A stretch of DNA of 64,000 nucleotides. Origin: Streptomyces sp. ITFR-21. GTDB taxonomy: Bacteria > Actinomycetota > Actinomycetes > Streptomycetales > Streptomycetaceae. The position numbers and the translations under genes are program-made. The stretch spans positions 1,583,501-1,647,500 of the forward strand of contig NZ_CP134605.1 of the NCBI RefSeq assembly GCF_031844685.1, written 5' to 3'. The notes below the pieces were generated by a model. The model searched no databases, was not told where the DNA came from, and worked only from the letters and a program-made list of their open reading frames with translations. Positions 47,532-56,187 of the stretch are shown piece after piece; position 1 is the stretch's first letter; each line of letters begins with the position of its first letter.

Positions 47532-48092
47532 CTACAGCAGGTTCGCCGCCCACTTCTTGATCATGCCCGCCCCCTGCTGCGAGGGCCGCTGCTGCTCGCC
47601 GTGCAGTGCGTTGAGCACCACCACGGTCCCGGTGAGAGCGGGGATGAGCCACTGCACCACCGCCAGCTGCTTCCGCGCATGCTCCACGTCGACGGGGTGC
47701 TTGGCCGCCTTCTCGCGGTGCGAGGGCTCGGGGGACGACACCAGTTCGATCTTCGCGCCCAGTACGCCGCTGTAGGCGGTGGCGGCCATCGCCGCGGCCG
47801 TGACCGCCATTTTCGCGACGGTGGACGCGGCCACCCCCTGCTGGTTTTTCACCCGGGCCGCGTTGGCGGCCAGCACGCCGGCGCCGCCGATGAGGTGCAC
47901 GGCGATCGCGCCGGCGTTGACCGGGGTCCAGCGCTTCCAGCCGACCGACGCGATCCGGGCGGTGTCCATCTCGGTGTCCCCGACGGTTGCGGCGGACCCG
48001 TTGAGACCCACGCAGCCCATGAGGGACCCGCCGAACCATGTTGCGATGCCGAGGTCGTGGAGGCTGCGGTACGCGGTGTTGCGCTCAGACAT
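47532..48092 (-). CDS. Actinobacterial conserved membrane protein
   Basis: 186 residues. Four hydrophobic helices are suggested (YRSLHDLGIATWFGGSLMGC, AIAVHLIGGAGVLAANAARV, AKMAVTAAAMAATAYSGVLG, VVQWLIPALTGTVVVLNALH) with the conserved N-terminal SERNTAYRSLHDLGIATWFG. I recognise it as a family widespread in actinomycetes, with no assigned function. ATG 48092 has GGGAAGG upstream. It follows the tRNA-Val gene on the same strand after about 280 bp and precedes the TTA-containing membrane gene. Confidence 0.8.
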   Translation of the reverse strand: MSERNTAYRSLHDLGIATWFGGSLMGCVGLNGSAATVGDTEMDTARIASVGWKRWTPVNAGAIAVHLIGGAGVLAANAARVKNQQGVAASTVAKMAVTAAAMAATAYSGVLGAKIELVSSPEPSHREKAAKHPVDVEHARKQLAVVQWLIPALTGTVVVLNALHGEQQRPSQQGAGMIKKWAANLL

Positions 48093-48336
48093 GACGGGCC
48101 TTCCCGGTTGGGGCGGAGGGGACGCTGTCCACCCTTATCGGTAAGGCGGCGGCCCGCCACCCGGGGCGGGTGGAAGAGTGGCGTCCCCGCGGACCGGACG
48201 GGAACGGTGGACGCCGACCGGGGCCGCACAAAAGCGGCGGCTCGGCCGACGGGCCGGGCCGGGTACTGATCGTCCAGGGTCGCGGACTCCGACCGGGCGC
48301 GGGAATGGGGACTCCGTCCGCGCGCAGGGATGGGGA

Positions 48337-48366
48337 AGACCCCTGCCGCGGCGGCGGAAGGGGTCT
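48337..48366 (-). terminator. Hairpin downstream of tRNA-Val
   Basis: Perfect 8-bp arms agacccct / aggggtct (48337-48344, 48359-48366) with a 14-nt GC-rich loop, 11 bp beyond the 3' end of the tRNA. Likely terminates or marks the 3' end of the tRNA precursor. Confidence 0.7.
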
Positions 48367-48376
48367 CGGCACGGGG

Positions 48377-48448
48377 TGGGCGTGGACGGTTTCGAACCGC
48401 CGACATCCGCCTTGTAAGGGCGGCGCTCTACCGCTGAGCTACACGCCC
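48377..48448 (-). tRNA. tRNA-Val (anticodon UAC)
   Basis: On the minus strand the 72-nt sequence folds into a standard cloverleaf. Acceptor stem GGGCGTG / CACGCCC, D arm GCTC-AGCGGTA-GAGC, anticodon arm CCGCC-CTTACAA-GGCGG with anticodon TAC, variable ATGTC, T arm GGCGG-TTCGAAA-CCGTC, discriminator A. CCA is not encoded. It reads GUA/GUG valine codons, which are minor in this GC-rich genome. Confidence 0.96.
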
Positions 48449-48592
48449 GAGGGTTGCGACGCCACAGGATACCTTGCGCCGAGGGCTGGTCGGCAACCGT
48501 GGGCGGGCGGACCGGACGATGTGATCGCGGCAGGCGGGTGGGAGGATGGAACGGACGGTGGTGGGGGCTGAGCGCGGGGAGAGAGAGTCACG

Positions 48593-49837
48593 GTGACGAC
48601 GGCACGCTCGTGGTGGCGGCGCGGCGACGACAACCTGCGTGCCCAGGCCCAGGCGGCGAAGGACGCGGCCGCCCAGGCGTTCTACGAGCTGGACACCGCG
48701 CAGCGCGACCTGGAGATCTCGATAGAGACGATCTCGGCCGTGGACGACTCCGCCGAGGCGCGGCGCGCGCTGGCCGGTTTCCGGGCGCTGGGGGAACGGA
48801 TCGACCAGGTCAGCGCCACGTACATCGCCGCGGTGGACGCGCACGACCTGGACCGGGACGAGCTGGAGCACGCCGCCGCCGGGCGGGCCCGCGCCGAGCT
48901 GACCCGGGCCAAGGACGAGTTGGAGAACGCGCAGCGCGAGCTGGAGCGCTTCCGGTCCGGTCTCGGCCCGCTGCTGGGCAAGGCCGAGACCCAGCTGGCC
49001 CGGCTGGCCCCGGCCCGGGAGCGGGCCAAGCAGTCGCTGCTCGCGGCGAGCAACGCGCTGGACGCGGCCCGCGCGGCCGGGCTCAAGGCGGACGACCTCG
49101 CCGCGCGGCTGGCGGCGCTCGCCCCGGAGCTGACCAAGCTCAACGAGGGGCCGAGCCGGCACGGCGTGACCGAGACCGTACAGCGGGCCGACGGCGTACG
49201 GCGCACGGCGGAGGCGGTCAGGACGGAGGCCGAGCGGCTGCCCGAGCGGGCCGCGGAGCTGGACAAGCGGCTGGTGTCGCTGCGCACCCGGGTGCAGGCG
49301 CTGGCCACCCGGGCGGAAGGGGTCACCCCGGTGCTGAGCGAGCTGCGGCGGCGGTTCTCGGTGGCCTGCTGGGAGGACCTGCAGAGCGTCCCGGAGCAGG
49401 CCGCGCAGGCGGTGCGCCGGGCCGAGGAGGCGCTGGCCGAGGCGCGGCGGGCGCGGGCGGAGCAGCGGTGGGCGGACGCCACCGCGCAGCTGGCCACCGT
49501 ACGGTCGCTGATGGACGACGTGGACGGCGCGGTGGGCGCCGCGGGCGACCGGCTGCGGCGCCTCAACGAGGTCAGCAAGGACCCCAAGGCCGAGGTCGAG
49601 AAGACCCGCTTCGCCATCCGCGACGCCCAGCGCCTGGCCATGCAGGGCCGCAGCACGCCCGAGCCCCGGCATGCCCGCCCGCTGGACGAGGCGGTGGCCC
49701 GGCTGGACCGGGCGGTGGCCGCGCTGGATGGCCGGCACCCCGACTACTGGGCGTTCCTCACCGAGACGGCGGCGGTCCGGGAGACCGCCAACCGGGTGGT
49801 GGCGAACATCAGGGAGGACCGCGCGGCCGGCCGCTGA
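48593..49837 (+). CDS. Long coiled-coil protein of the Ter locus
   Basis: 414 residues, almost wholly helical with heptad repeats (LRAQAQAAKDAAAQAFYELD, RAELTRAKDELENAQRELER, ERLPERAAELDKRLVSLRTR, EEALAEARRARAEQRWADAT). The C-terminal 50 residues (LDEAVARLDRAVAALDGRHP, DYWAFLTETAAVRETANRVV) form a more compact end. No signal peptide or membrane helix, so it should be a cytoplasmic scaffold. GTG 48593 follows ggggagagaga. I recall this gene next to TerD clusters in streptomycetes. It diverges from tRNA-Val and converges with the FmdB-type zinc ribbon gene (stops 2 bp apart). Confidence 0.85.
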   Translation: MTTARSWWRRGDDNLRAQAQAAKDAAAQAFYELDTAQRDLEISIETISAVDDSAEARRALAGFRALGERIDQVSATYIAAVDAHDLDRDELEHAAAGRARAELTRAKDELENAQRELERFRSGLGPLLGKAETQLARLAPARERAKQSLLAASNALDAARAAGLKADDLAARLAALAPELTKLNEGPSRHGVTETVQRADGVRRTAEAVRTEAERLPERAAELDKRLVSLRTRVQALATRAEGVTPVLSELRRRFSVACWEDLQSVPEQAAQAVRRAEEALAEARRARAEQRWADATAQLATVRSLMDDVDGAVGAAGDRLRRLNEVSKDPKAEVEKTRFAIRDAQRLAMQGRSTPEPRHARPLDEAVARLDRAVAALDGRHPDYWAFLTETAAVRETANRVVANIREDRAAGR

Positions 49838-49838
49838 G

Positions 49839-50066
49839 TCAGCTGCAGCAGCCCCCGCCGCAGCAACCGCCGCCCCCACCGCCGGCCGGCGCCGGGGCCG
49901 GAGCGGAGGACGGTCCTGCCGAGATGCCCACCGAGACGGTCGACAGCAGCTTCACCGTGTCGGAGTGGCCCTCGGGGCAGACCGAGGGGGCGTTGGCCTG
50001 GGACATGGGGCGGCGCAGTTCGAACGTCGAGCCGCACGACTTGCAGCGGTATTCGTAACGAGGCAT
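49839..50066 (-). CDS. FmdB-type zinc ribbon protein with Cys-rich tail
   Basis: 75 residues. MPRYEYRCKSCGSTFELRRP is the FmdB/CxxC_CXXC_SSSS opening with Cys8 and Cys11. The second half of the ribbon is Cys30 and His34 in VCPEGHS, where two Cys are usual. The tail is Pro/Ala then Gly-rich ending GGGGGGCCGGGCCS, giving two vicinal Cys pairs (68/69 and 73/74). Such a tail could bind soft metals, in keeping with the neighbouring metal-stress genes (inference). ATG 50066. It shares its 3' end with the coiled-coil gene (convergent, stops 1-2 bp apart). Confidence 0.88.
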   Translation of the reverse strand: MPRYEYRCKSCGSTFELRRPMSQANAPSVCPEGHSDTVKLLSTVSVGISAGPSSAPAPAPAGGGGGGCCGGGCCS

Positions 50067-50386
50067 GGGCCCAGCGTATCCCCCGCGACCCGCCGCGCGA
50101 CCGTTGCACCGGCCGCCGCCCGGCCGGAAGCGCGGGCCGGCCGCCGCCGACACGGGCCCGGCGCCCGCTGCGAGCCGACCCCGGCCCCCGACCGACCGCA
50201 GGCGCGGACCCGGCCCGCCCGTAGCCGACCGCTGCCGTGTGCCCGCCGCAGGCCGGCCGCCGCCGCGAACCGCCCGCCCGTGCGGGGCCTCGGCGGCGCG
50301 GGGGCACCGTGCAGGGGTGTAGGTCGGCCGACCGCCACCGCCCGGCGGCGCCGTCCGCGGGGAACGGCCGCCAGCGGGGCGGCCCC
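50067..50386. other. Gap without gene
   Basis: 320 bp of very high GC between the HAD phosphatase stop and the FmdB start. It contains repeated gccggccgcc and cgcgggccgg words but no clear hairpin, ribosome site or gene. The FmdB promoter must lie at its left edge. Confidence 0.5.
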
Positions 50387-51247
50387 TCACGGTGCCAGGC
50401 CGTCGCCCTCGGTCCGGTCCAGCATGTGGCGCAGGATCTCCTCGCCCGCCGCCACGCCCACCGTGGGGAGCGCGATGATGTGCGGGGCGCTCCAGCCGGT
50501 GTCGGCGAGTTCGCCGTGGCCGGGGCTCCAGCCGCTGTCGGCGGCCATCAGCAGGTCGGCGTCGAGCAGCGAGTCGCCCGCCGCGAGCACCGTCCCGGCG
50601 CCGGTCCTGCGGACCACCTCGGCCAGCGCGGCGCTCTTGCTGAGCGGCTTGGGGACCGCGTAGATCTTGCGGCCCTGGAGGGAAACCGTCCAGCCGCGCG
50701 GCTCGGCCCACTCCGCGAGTTCCTTGACCCAGCCGGCCGGCAGCAGTTCGCGCGCCACCACCAGGTACGCGAACAGGTCCTCCGCGATGCGTTCCTTGCG
50801 CAGCCACTCGGGGTCCGCCGTCGCGGCCAGGTGCGCGCGGACCTCCTCCAGCGGCGCGGAGCCGGCGGCGAGCCGGCGGCGCATCTCGGCGTTCCAGTCG
50901 TGGTCGGTGTGGCCGTCCACCAGCAGGTGGCCGCCGTTGGCGCAGATCGCGTAGCGCGGCTGGCGGCCGGGCAGGCTGATCCGGCGGTACTGCTTGCGGG
51001 TCCGGGTGGTGGTGGGCACGAACCGCGCGGTGTCGGCGAGTTCGACCAGCAGCCGGCCGGCCGCCTCGGTCATGTACGACAGCGGCCTGGCCTCGTGCAC
51101 CTCGACGCACAGCAGCCGGGGGGCCTGCTCGTCGGGCATGGTGAGGGCGAGCGCGCCGGTGGAGTAGATGAGGGTGCGGTCCAGGTCGCTGGCGACCAGC
51201 GTGCGGGCGGCCGGCCGGAGATCGGGCTTGGCCTCGGGGGACTTCAC
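50387..51247 (-). CDS. HAD-family phosphatase of the Ter biosynthetic module
   Basis: 286 residues. HAD motif I VASDLDRTLIYS with Asp21/Asp23. The body ARFVPTTTRTRKQYRRI, YAICANGGHLLVDG and motif III/IV in GTVLAAGDSLLDADLLMAAD place it in the Cof/sucrose-phosphatase-like C2-cap subgroup. In published analyses of TerD loci a HAD enzyme accompanies phosphoribosyltransferases and an aldolase-like enzyme and is thought to dephosphorylate a nucleoside-like intermediate. GTG 51247 overlaps the stop of the upstream phosphoribosyltransferase gene in GTGA, so the two are coupled. Confidence 0.85.
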   Translation of the reverse strand: MKSPEAKPDLRPAARTLVASDLDRTLIYSTGALALTMPDEQAPRLLCVEVHEARPLSYMTEAAGRLLVELADTARFVPTTTRTRKQYRRISLPGRQPRYAICANGGHLLVDGHTDHDWNAEMRRRLAAGSAPLEEVRAHLAATADPEWLRKERIAEDLFAYLVVARELLPAGWVKELAEWAEPRGWTVSLQGRKIYAVPKPLSKSAALAEVVRRTGAGTVLAAGDSLLDADLLMAADSGWSPGHGELADTGWSAPHIIALPTVGVAAGEEILRHMLDRTEGDGLAP

Positions 51248-53733
51248 TTGCTGCCTACCGCCTTGCCGTCGGTACCGGTCGCGCCACGGGTGAAGCGGGG
51301 GTGGATGAGGCCGACGCAGGAGTACGGGAGGGCGTCGACCTCCTCCACGGGGACGCCGCGCTGGGCGGCGAGCAGCCGGACGTGGCCGAGGTCGGCGTCG
51401 GCGCCGCGCCGGGCGAGGATCTTCCACGGGACGCGGCGCAGCAGGACCCGGGTGGTCTCGCCGACGCCGGGCTTGACCAGGTTCACGTCGCCGATGCCGT
51501 ACTCCTCGCTGATCCGCTCGACCGCCCGCCAGCCCGCCCAGGTCGGGGAACGGTCCTGCGCGCGCAGCGACTTGACGTCCTCGGCCACCGCGTCGGCGAC
51601 CGTGTCGAAGGCGGCGGAGACGGTGTCGAGGAAGAGGCCGGAGACATCGTCGGCGAGCAGTTCGCGGTAGAACTTGGCGCCGTGGAAGTCGTCGGGGCCG
51701 ATCAGGTCGGTGTTCAGCACGGTGCGCGAGATGAGGCCGGAGACCGTGGAGTTGAGGCACGCGGAGGGGATCAGGAAGTCGTCGCGGGTGCCGTAGGTGG
51801 ACACGCAGCCGCCGGGGTCGGCGAGGACCGCGATGTCCGGGTTGAAGCCGCCGAAGTCCCGTACGGCGTCGGCTAGTTCGCGGGTGATGGCGCCCTTGCC
51901 GGTCCAGCCGTCGACGAACACCGCGTCGGCCGGGTCGTGGTGGGCGGCCAGCCAGCGCAGCGCGTTGGCGTCGATGCCGCGGCCCCGCACGATGGAGACC
52001 GCGTAGTGCGGCAGTTCCAGGCCGTGCGTGTGCCGGGCCCAGCGGCGCATCAGCACGCCGACCGGGGTGCCGGCGCGGGCCAGCGAGACCAGGACGGCGT
52101 CCGGGCCGCGTTCGGCGAGCACCAGCTCGGTGACGGCGCCGACCGCGCGGGCGATCCGGGCCGCCGAGCCGGCCAGCGCGGAGCGGAACAGCTCCTGGTA
52201 CTCCGGGGTGGGCTGGTACTCCACCGGCAGCGACTCGGCGTAGTGCGCGCCGCCGCTCTGGATGGCCTCCTCGCGTTCCTCGGTGGGCGCCTCCAGTTCC
52301 ACGCCGGACAGGTCCTTCAGCAGCCAGCCCACCTCGTCCGGCGGGTACGAGGAGAACTCCGGTCCGCGCAGCGGCTCGGGCAGCCGGCGGGGTGCGGTCT
52401 CGCTCATGGCGCGGGTGCTTCCGTTCGGTCGGTGGGACGGCACGACGGCGAGCACTACCGTGCCGGTGAGCTCGGCCAGCCGGCCGGCCAGTCCCCCGGG
52501 CGCGTGCAGCGCGCCGGTGTCCCCCACCGAGTCCACCACACAGACCACGGCGTCGAAGCCGACGACGTTGTACGCGTACCGCTCGCGCGAGCCGGTGTCG
52601 GTGGGTTCGTCGTGGGCCGGGAAGACGATCCGGGTCCGGATCGCGTAGCCGGGGTCGTCCACCGCCAGCACCGGTGAGCGGGTGGTGGTCGAGTACCGCA
52701 CCTCGGCGGGCACCCCGGCGCCCACCCCGGCCGGCGCCTGGCCGCCCGCCTCCCCCGCCCCGCCGGGCGGCGCCGCCCGCAGCGCGTCCTGCAGGGCCTG
52801 GGCCAGGCGCAGGGGCGCGTACATCAGCTCCTCGTTGCCGAGGACCAGGATCCGGCGGGCGGTCCGCGGCAGTGCGGCGGCCAGCCGGCGGCCCATGGCG
52901 GGCAGCGCGGCCTCCAGGCGTTCGCGGTGCTCGGGCAGGAAGCCGTGGCGGCCGCCGTCGGGCAGGGCTTCGGGCCAGCCGAGGTCGACCCGGCGGACGG
53001 CGGCCGCGGGTGAGCCGCTCGCGGGCGGCCGCTCGTGGGCCGCGACCAGCGCCTGGCCCTTGGCCAGGACGCCGGGCGGCAGGGTGACGGTCCCGGTGGC
53101 GAGGGCGACGACGTCGATCCGCGTGCCCAGGGAGTCGGCGAAGTCGGTCAGGGCGGCGCGGTCGGCCGGGGAGCGCAGGTCGGTGAGGGCGACGACGACG
53201 TAGCGGGACCGCGGGTGGCGTCCGTGCAGGTCGCTGATGGTGTTGCGGACGGTGCGGCCGGTGGAGAACTCGTCGTCGACCAGGACGAGCGGGCCGTCGC
53301 CGGTCAGCAGGGCGGGGTCGGCCGGCAGGATGTGGTGGCCGGTGGCGTGGCTGTGCTCCTCCTCGAAGCCGCCGTGCCGGGCGGCGCCGGGCACGGCGCG
53401 GCGGGTCGAGTGCAGGTAGGGGGCGGTGCCGAGGCCGTCGGCGACCACGTGGCCGAGACCGGTGGCGGTCTCGGCGTAACCCAGCACCACGGCCCGGTCC
53501 GCCGCGGGGCCCAACAGCAGCCGTACCCGTTCACCGAGCCGGTGGGCGTGCCCGTACACGGTGTCCGGGTCCTGCGGTACGTGCTTGCCGAGCACGTTGG
53601 AGACCAGCAGGTGGGCCCGCTTGGGGTTGCGCCGCAGGGCGAGGCCGAGCAGGTCGTGCAGGCCGTCGCCGTGCAGGGCGACGCCCAGCCGGTCGGCGAC
53701 CCACTGGCCGGGCCAGGGCGCGTTCGTTGCCAT
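51244..53733 (-). CDS. Fused Ter-locus phosphoribosyltransferases with PELOTA-like end
   Basis: 829 residues that combine what I recall as two separate genes elsewhere. Residues 1-~465 hold an orotate-PRTase-like domain (VLGYAETATGLGHVVADGLG; PRPP loop LVLVDDEFSTGRTVRNTI) plus a TRSP-like region (ILVLGNEELMYAPLRLAQAL). Residues ~478-829, from MSETAPRRLPEP, match PRTase_1/StiP (VSLARAGTPVGVLMRRWARH, DAVFVDGWTGKGAITRELAD), ending in a PELOTA-like RNA-binding segment (GVGETTRVLLRRVPWKILAR). The junction STRAMSETAP keeps an internal ATG (about 52407), so the second protein might also be made alone. ATG 53733 is the start. In Ter loci these enzymes are predicted to build a nucleoside-like metabolite. 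Operon with the HAD (GTGA) and aldolase genes. Confidence 0.85.
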   Translation of the reverse strand: MATNAPWPGQWVADRLGVALHGDGLHDLLGLALRRNPKRAHLLVSNVLGKHVPQDPDTVYGHAHRLGERVRLLLGPAADRAVVLGYAETATGLGHVVADGLGTAPYLHSTRRAVPGAARHGGFEEEHSHATGHHILPADPALLTGDGPLVLVDDEFSTGRTVRNTISDLHGRHPRSRYVVVALTDLRSPADRAALTDFADSLGTRIDVVALATGTVTLPPGVLAKGQALVAAHERPPASGSPAAAVRRVDLGWPEALPDGGRHGFLPEHRERLEAALPAMGRRLAAALPRTARRILVLGNEELMYAPLRLAQALQDALRAAPPGGAGEAGGQAPAGVGAGVPAEVRYSTTTRSPVLAVDDPGYAIRTRIVFPAHDEPTDTGSRERYAYNVVGFDAVVCVVDSVGDTGALHAPGGLAGRLAELTGTVVLAVVPSHRPNGSTRAMSETAPRRLPEPLRGPEFSSYPPDEVGWLLKDLSGVELEAPTEEREEAIQSGGAHYAESLPVEYQPTPEYQELFRSALAGSAARIARAVGAVTELVLAERGPDAVLVSLARAGTPVGVLMRRWARHTHGLELPHYAVSIVRGRGIDANALRWLAAHHDPADAVFVDGWTGKGAITRELADAVRDFGGFNPDIAVLADPGGCVSTYGTRDDFLIPSACLNSTVSGLISRTVLNTDLIGPDDFHGAKFYRELLADDVSGLFLDTVSAAFDTVADAVAEDVKSLRAQDRSPTWAGWRAVERISEEYGIGDVNLVKPGVGETTRVLLRRVPWKILARRGADADLGHVRLLAAQRGVPVEEVDALPYSCVGLIHPRFTRGATGTDGKAVGSK

Positions 53734-53796
53734 CAAGCGGGTTTCCCTTGCTCCAGGTGGTGCGGATGATCCGGGCGGGGCCGGCGGGCGGCCCCG

Positions 53797-54969
53797 TCAG
53801 GAGGACGGCAGGCTCGCCGCCAGCAGTTCCACGAAGCCCACGTCCTCGTGGGCGACGCCGAACACCTCGGCCCGCCGGATGGTCCGCTCCGCCCACGCCC
53901 GGTGCGGCTTCACCTCGTTCATCTTGTTCGTGTACGACGAGCGCAGCACGCCGCCGCCGCTGCGGTCCTGGTGCAGGATGTCGGCCGCGTCCGAGAACTC
54001 CTCGTGGCTGACCACGTTGAGCGCGTGCACGACCGGTACGTGCGTGGGGTGGATGCAGGTCTTGCCCTGGAGGCCGTTGGCCCGGTCGAGTTCGATCTCG
54101 CGCAGCAGCCCGTCCATGTCGCGGGCGAGCAGCGCGTCCCGCAGGTCCTCCGCCTCGGGGGTGAAGGGGCTGCGCCGCAGCTGCGGCTTGAACATCCGCT
54201 CGTTGTGCCGGAAGTACTCCCAGACCGGGCCGCTGACGGTGAAGCCGCTGCCGTCGGCGCGGCCGAAGACGTTGACCACGTCGGCGATCACCGACGCGAC
54301 GATCTGCACGTCGTACGCGGTCATCTCGGGTGCCCGGCGCAGTCCGTAGGAGGCGCAGAAGTCGGTGACGCCGAGCCGCATCGCGAGCACCCGCTCGCGG
54401 TACTTGTCGACGGTCCGCGATATGCCGTGCAGCGCCTCCACCCGGGTCTCCAGGTGCAGCAGCTGCGGCGACTCCAGGACCGGCATGGCGAACAGCCGGT
54501 GCCCGCAGGCGGCCTCGGCGCGGGTGAGCGCCTCCAGGAAGGGGACGCCGGTCTCCTCGGTGAACTTGGGCAGGACGAATCCGGAGAGCAGTGCCACGGT
54601 GTGGCCGAGCCGGTCCACCAGGTCGGTGATCTGCTCGGGGGTGCGGACCCGGATGAAGAGCAGCGGCAGGGCGGCCGCGGCGTCGGGGCGGGCGGCGAGG
54701 TCGGCGAACTGCCGGACGAGGTTGGCCTCGCCGGCGACGACGTCGCGGTCGTCGATGGAGTCCTCCAGGCAGAGCACCATGGAGACGACGCCGTTGGCGG
54801 CCTGTTTGCGCACGTCGTCGGCGAGCCGCGGCCGGGTGGCGGGGCTGTAGAGCGTGGCGCCGAGGGCGACAGCGAGCGTGTGGGCGGGCGAGTCGGCGGT
54901 GAACTCCTGCGGCTCGCGGTGGAACAGTTCACCTCTCAGCTCAGAGGTGAGATGTCCGAAGTGTCGCAT
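53797..54969 (-). CDS. HpcH/HpaI aldolase / citrate lyase-like protein
   Basis: 390 residues of the TIM-barrel HpcH/HpaI-citrate-lyase-beta family: ALGATLYSPATRPRLADDVR, SMVLCLEDSIDDRDVVAGEA (Glu/Asp metal site), LFIRVRTPEQITDLVDRLG, FAMPVLESPQLLHLETRVEA, DRANGLQGKTCIHPTHVPVV. It is the Ter-associated branch, predicted to make or break a C-C bond in the biosynthesis of a nucleoside-like compound. ATG 54969 has GAAAGGGGG at good spacing; the upstream in-frame ATG at 55053 lacks one. It is first in an operon with the fused PRTase (63-bp gap) and the HAD phosphatase, diverging from a TerD gene. Confidence 0.88.
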   Translation of the reverse strand: MRHFGHLTSELRGELFHREPQEFTADSPAHTLAVALGATLYSPATRPRLADDVRKQAANGVVSMVLCLEDSIDDRDVVAGEANLVRQFADLAARPDAAAALPLLFIRVRTPEQITDLVDRLGHTVALLSGFVLPKFTEETGVPFLEALTRAEAACGHRLFAMPVLESPQLLHLETRVEALHGISRTVDKYRERVLAMRLGVTDFCASYGLRRAPEMTAYDVQIVASVIADVVNVFGRADGSGFTVSGPVWEYFRHNERMFKPQLRRSPFTPEAEDLRDALLARDMDGLLREIELDRANGLQGKTCIHPTHVPVVHALNVVSHEEFSDAADILHQDRSGGGVLRSSYTNKMNEVKPHRAWAERTIRRAEVFGVAHEDVGFVELLAASLPSS

Positions 54970-55220
54970 ACGCCCCCTTTCAGGGTGGTCGGGCCAGGAG
55001 ACATCTGGCCGATTATCGTACGTGCGACGATGGGGTGCTGGTTCCCCGCTCACGTGAAAAGCAGGTAACCGACGCAGGTCTACCGCATGACCCTCGCACC
55101 GGAACGGTTACTTGGTCATGCCATCGAAACCGGCCGGTTCCTTGCGGTCGTGCGCCGGACCCGGCCCGGCCCGCCGCACGGCGTTGTGGGGCGGCCCGCC
55201 CGGGGGGCAGGATGACCGGT

Positions 55221-56129
55221 ATGACGCACGTGATGGTGAAGGGTTCGAACATCCCGCTGGACGCCTCCGGCGTCCGGGCCGTGCTCCGCTGGTCCCCCCG
55301 GCCGGACGCCCCCGACGTGGACGCCTCCGCGCTGCTGGTCGGCCCCGACGGCCGGGTCCGCTCGGACGCCGACTTCGTGTTCTACAACGAACCCCGCCAT
55401 CCCTCGGGCCTGGCCCGCCACCTGCCGAAGAAGCGCGTCGCGGAGGGGCTGACCGACACCGTCGAGGTGGACCTGGCCGCGCTGGACGCCACCGTGGACC
55501 GGGTGGTGATCGCCGCCTCCTGCGACGGCGGGCCCTTCAGCCAGGTACGCGACCTCGCGCTGCTGCTCTACGACACCGCCGGACCGCAGCACGCCGCCCC
55601 GCTGGCCACCTTCGACGTGGTACCGGACACCGGCCACGAGACCGCGCTGATCTGCGGCGAGCTGTACCGCAGGAACGCCGGCTGGAAGTTCCGCGCGCTC
55701 GGCCTGGGGTACGCCGACGGGCTGGTCGGCCTCGCGACCGAGTTCGGCATCGCGGTGGACGACGGCGAGCCCGACCCGGACCTGACCACGGCGCTGCCGC
55801 CGGAGGCCTTCCAGCCCACCGGGGCGGTGCCCGCCGCCCCGCCCGCGCCCGCCGACCCGGCCGCCACCAGCGCCTACGGCTACCCGCTGCCGGCCCCCGC
55901 CCACGTGCCCCAGCAGCCCGCCTACGGCTACCCGCAGCCCGTGGCCGCCGCCCCGGCGACGGTCGCCCCCCCGGTCCACCAGCAGCCGCAGACGGGCTAT
56001 CCGGCGTACGGCTACCCGCAGCCGGTCGCCGCCACGGCGCCGATGCCGGTACCGGTGCCGGCACCCCACAGCGGCGACTCCGGGTTCACCCTGCCGCCCC
56101 AGGGCCCGCAGTTCCAGCCGGGCCGCTGA
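55221..56129 (+). CDS. TerD-domain protein with YGYP-repeat tail
   Basis: 302 residues. TerD domain at residues 1-185: MVKGSNIPLDASGVRAVLRW, PDVDASALLVG (Ca-binding acidic motif), ADFVFYNEPRHPSG, GELYRRNAGWKFRALGLGYA. The tail (about 200-302) is Pro/Ala/Gln-rich with at least three AYGYPxP units (AYGYPLPAP, AYGYPQPVAA twice), an unstructured, Tyr-rich segment that could mediate assembly. TerD proteins bind Ca2+ and act in tellurite/metal and phage stress. ATG 55221 has AGGA upstream; ATG 55212 possible. It diverges from the biosynthetic operon and converges with the TerA-like gene. Confidence 0.9.
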   Translation: MTHVMVKGSNIPLDASGVRAVLRWSPRPDAPDVDASALLVGPDGRVRSDADFVFYNEPRHPSGLARHLPKKRVAEGLTDTVEVDLAALDATVDRVVIAASCDGGPFSQVRDLALLLYDTAGPQHAAPLATFDVVPDTGHETALICGELYRRNAGWKFRALGLGYADGLVGLATEFGIAVDDGEPDPDLTTALPPEAFQPTGAVPAAPPAPADPAATSAYGYPLPAPAHVPQQPAYGYPQPVAAAPATVAPPVHQQPQTGYPAYGYPQPVAATAPMPVPVPAPHSGDSGFTLPPQGPQFQPGR

Positions 56130-56187
56130 ACGGCCCCCGGGGCCGCCGAGGTGCCCCTCGGCGGCCCCGGGGCGCGGCGCGGGTCCG

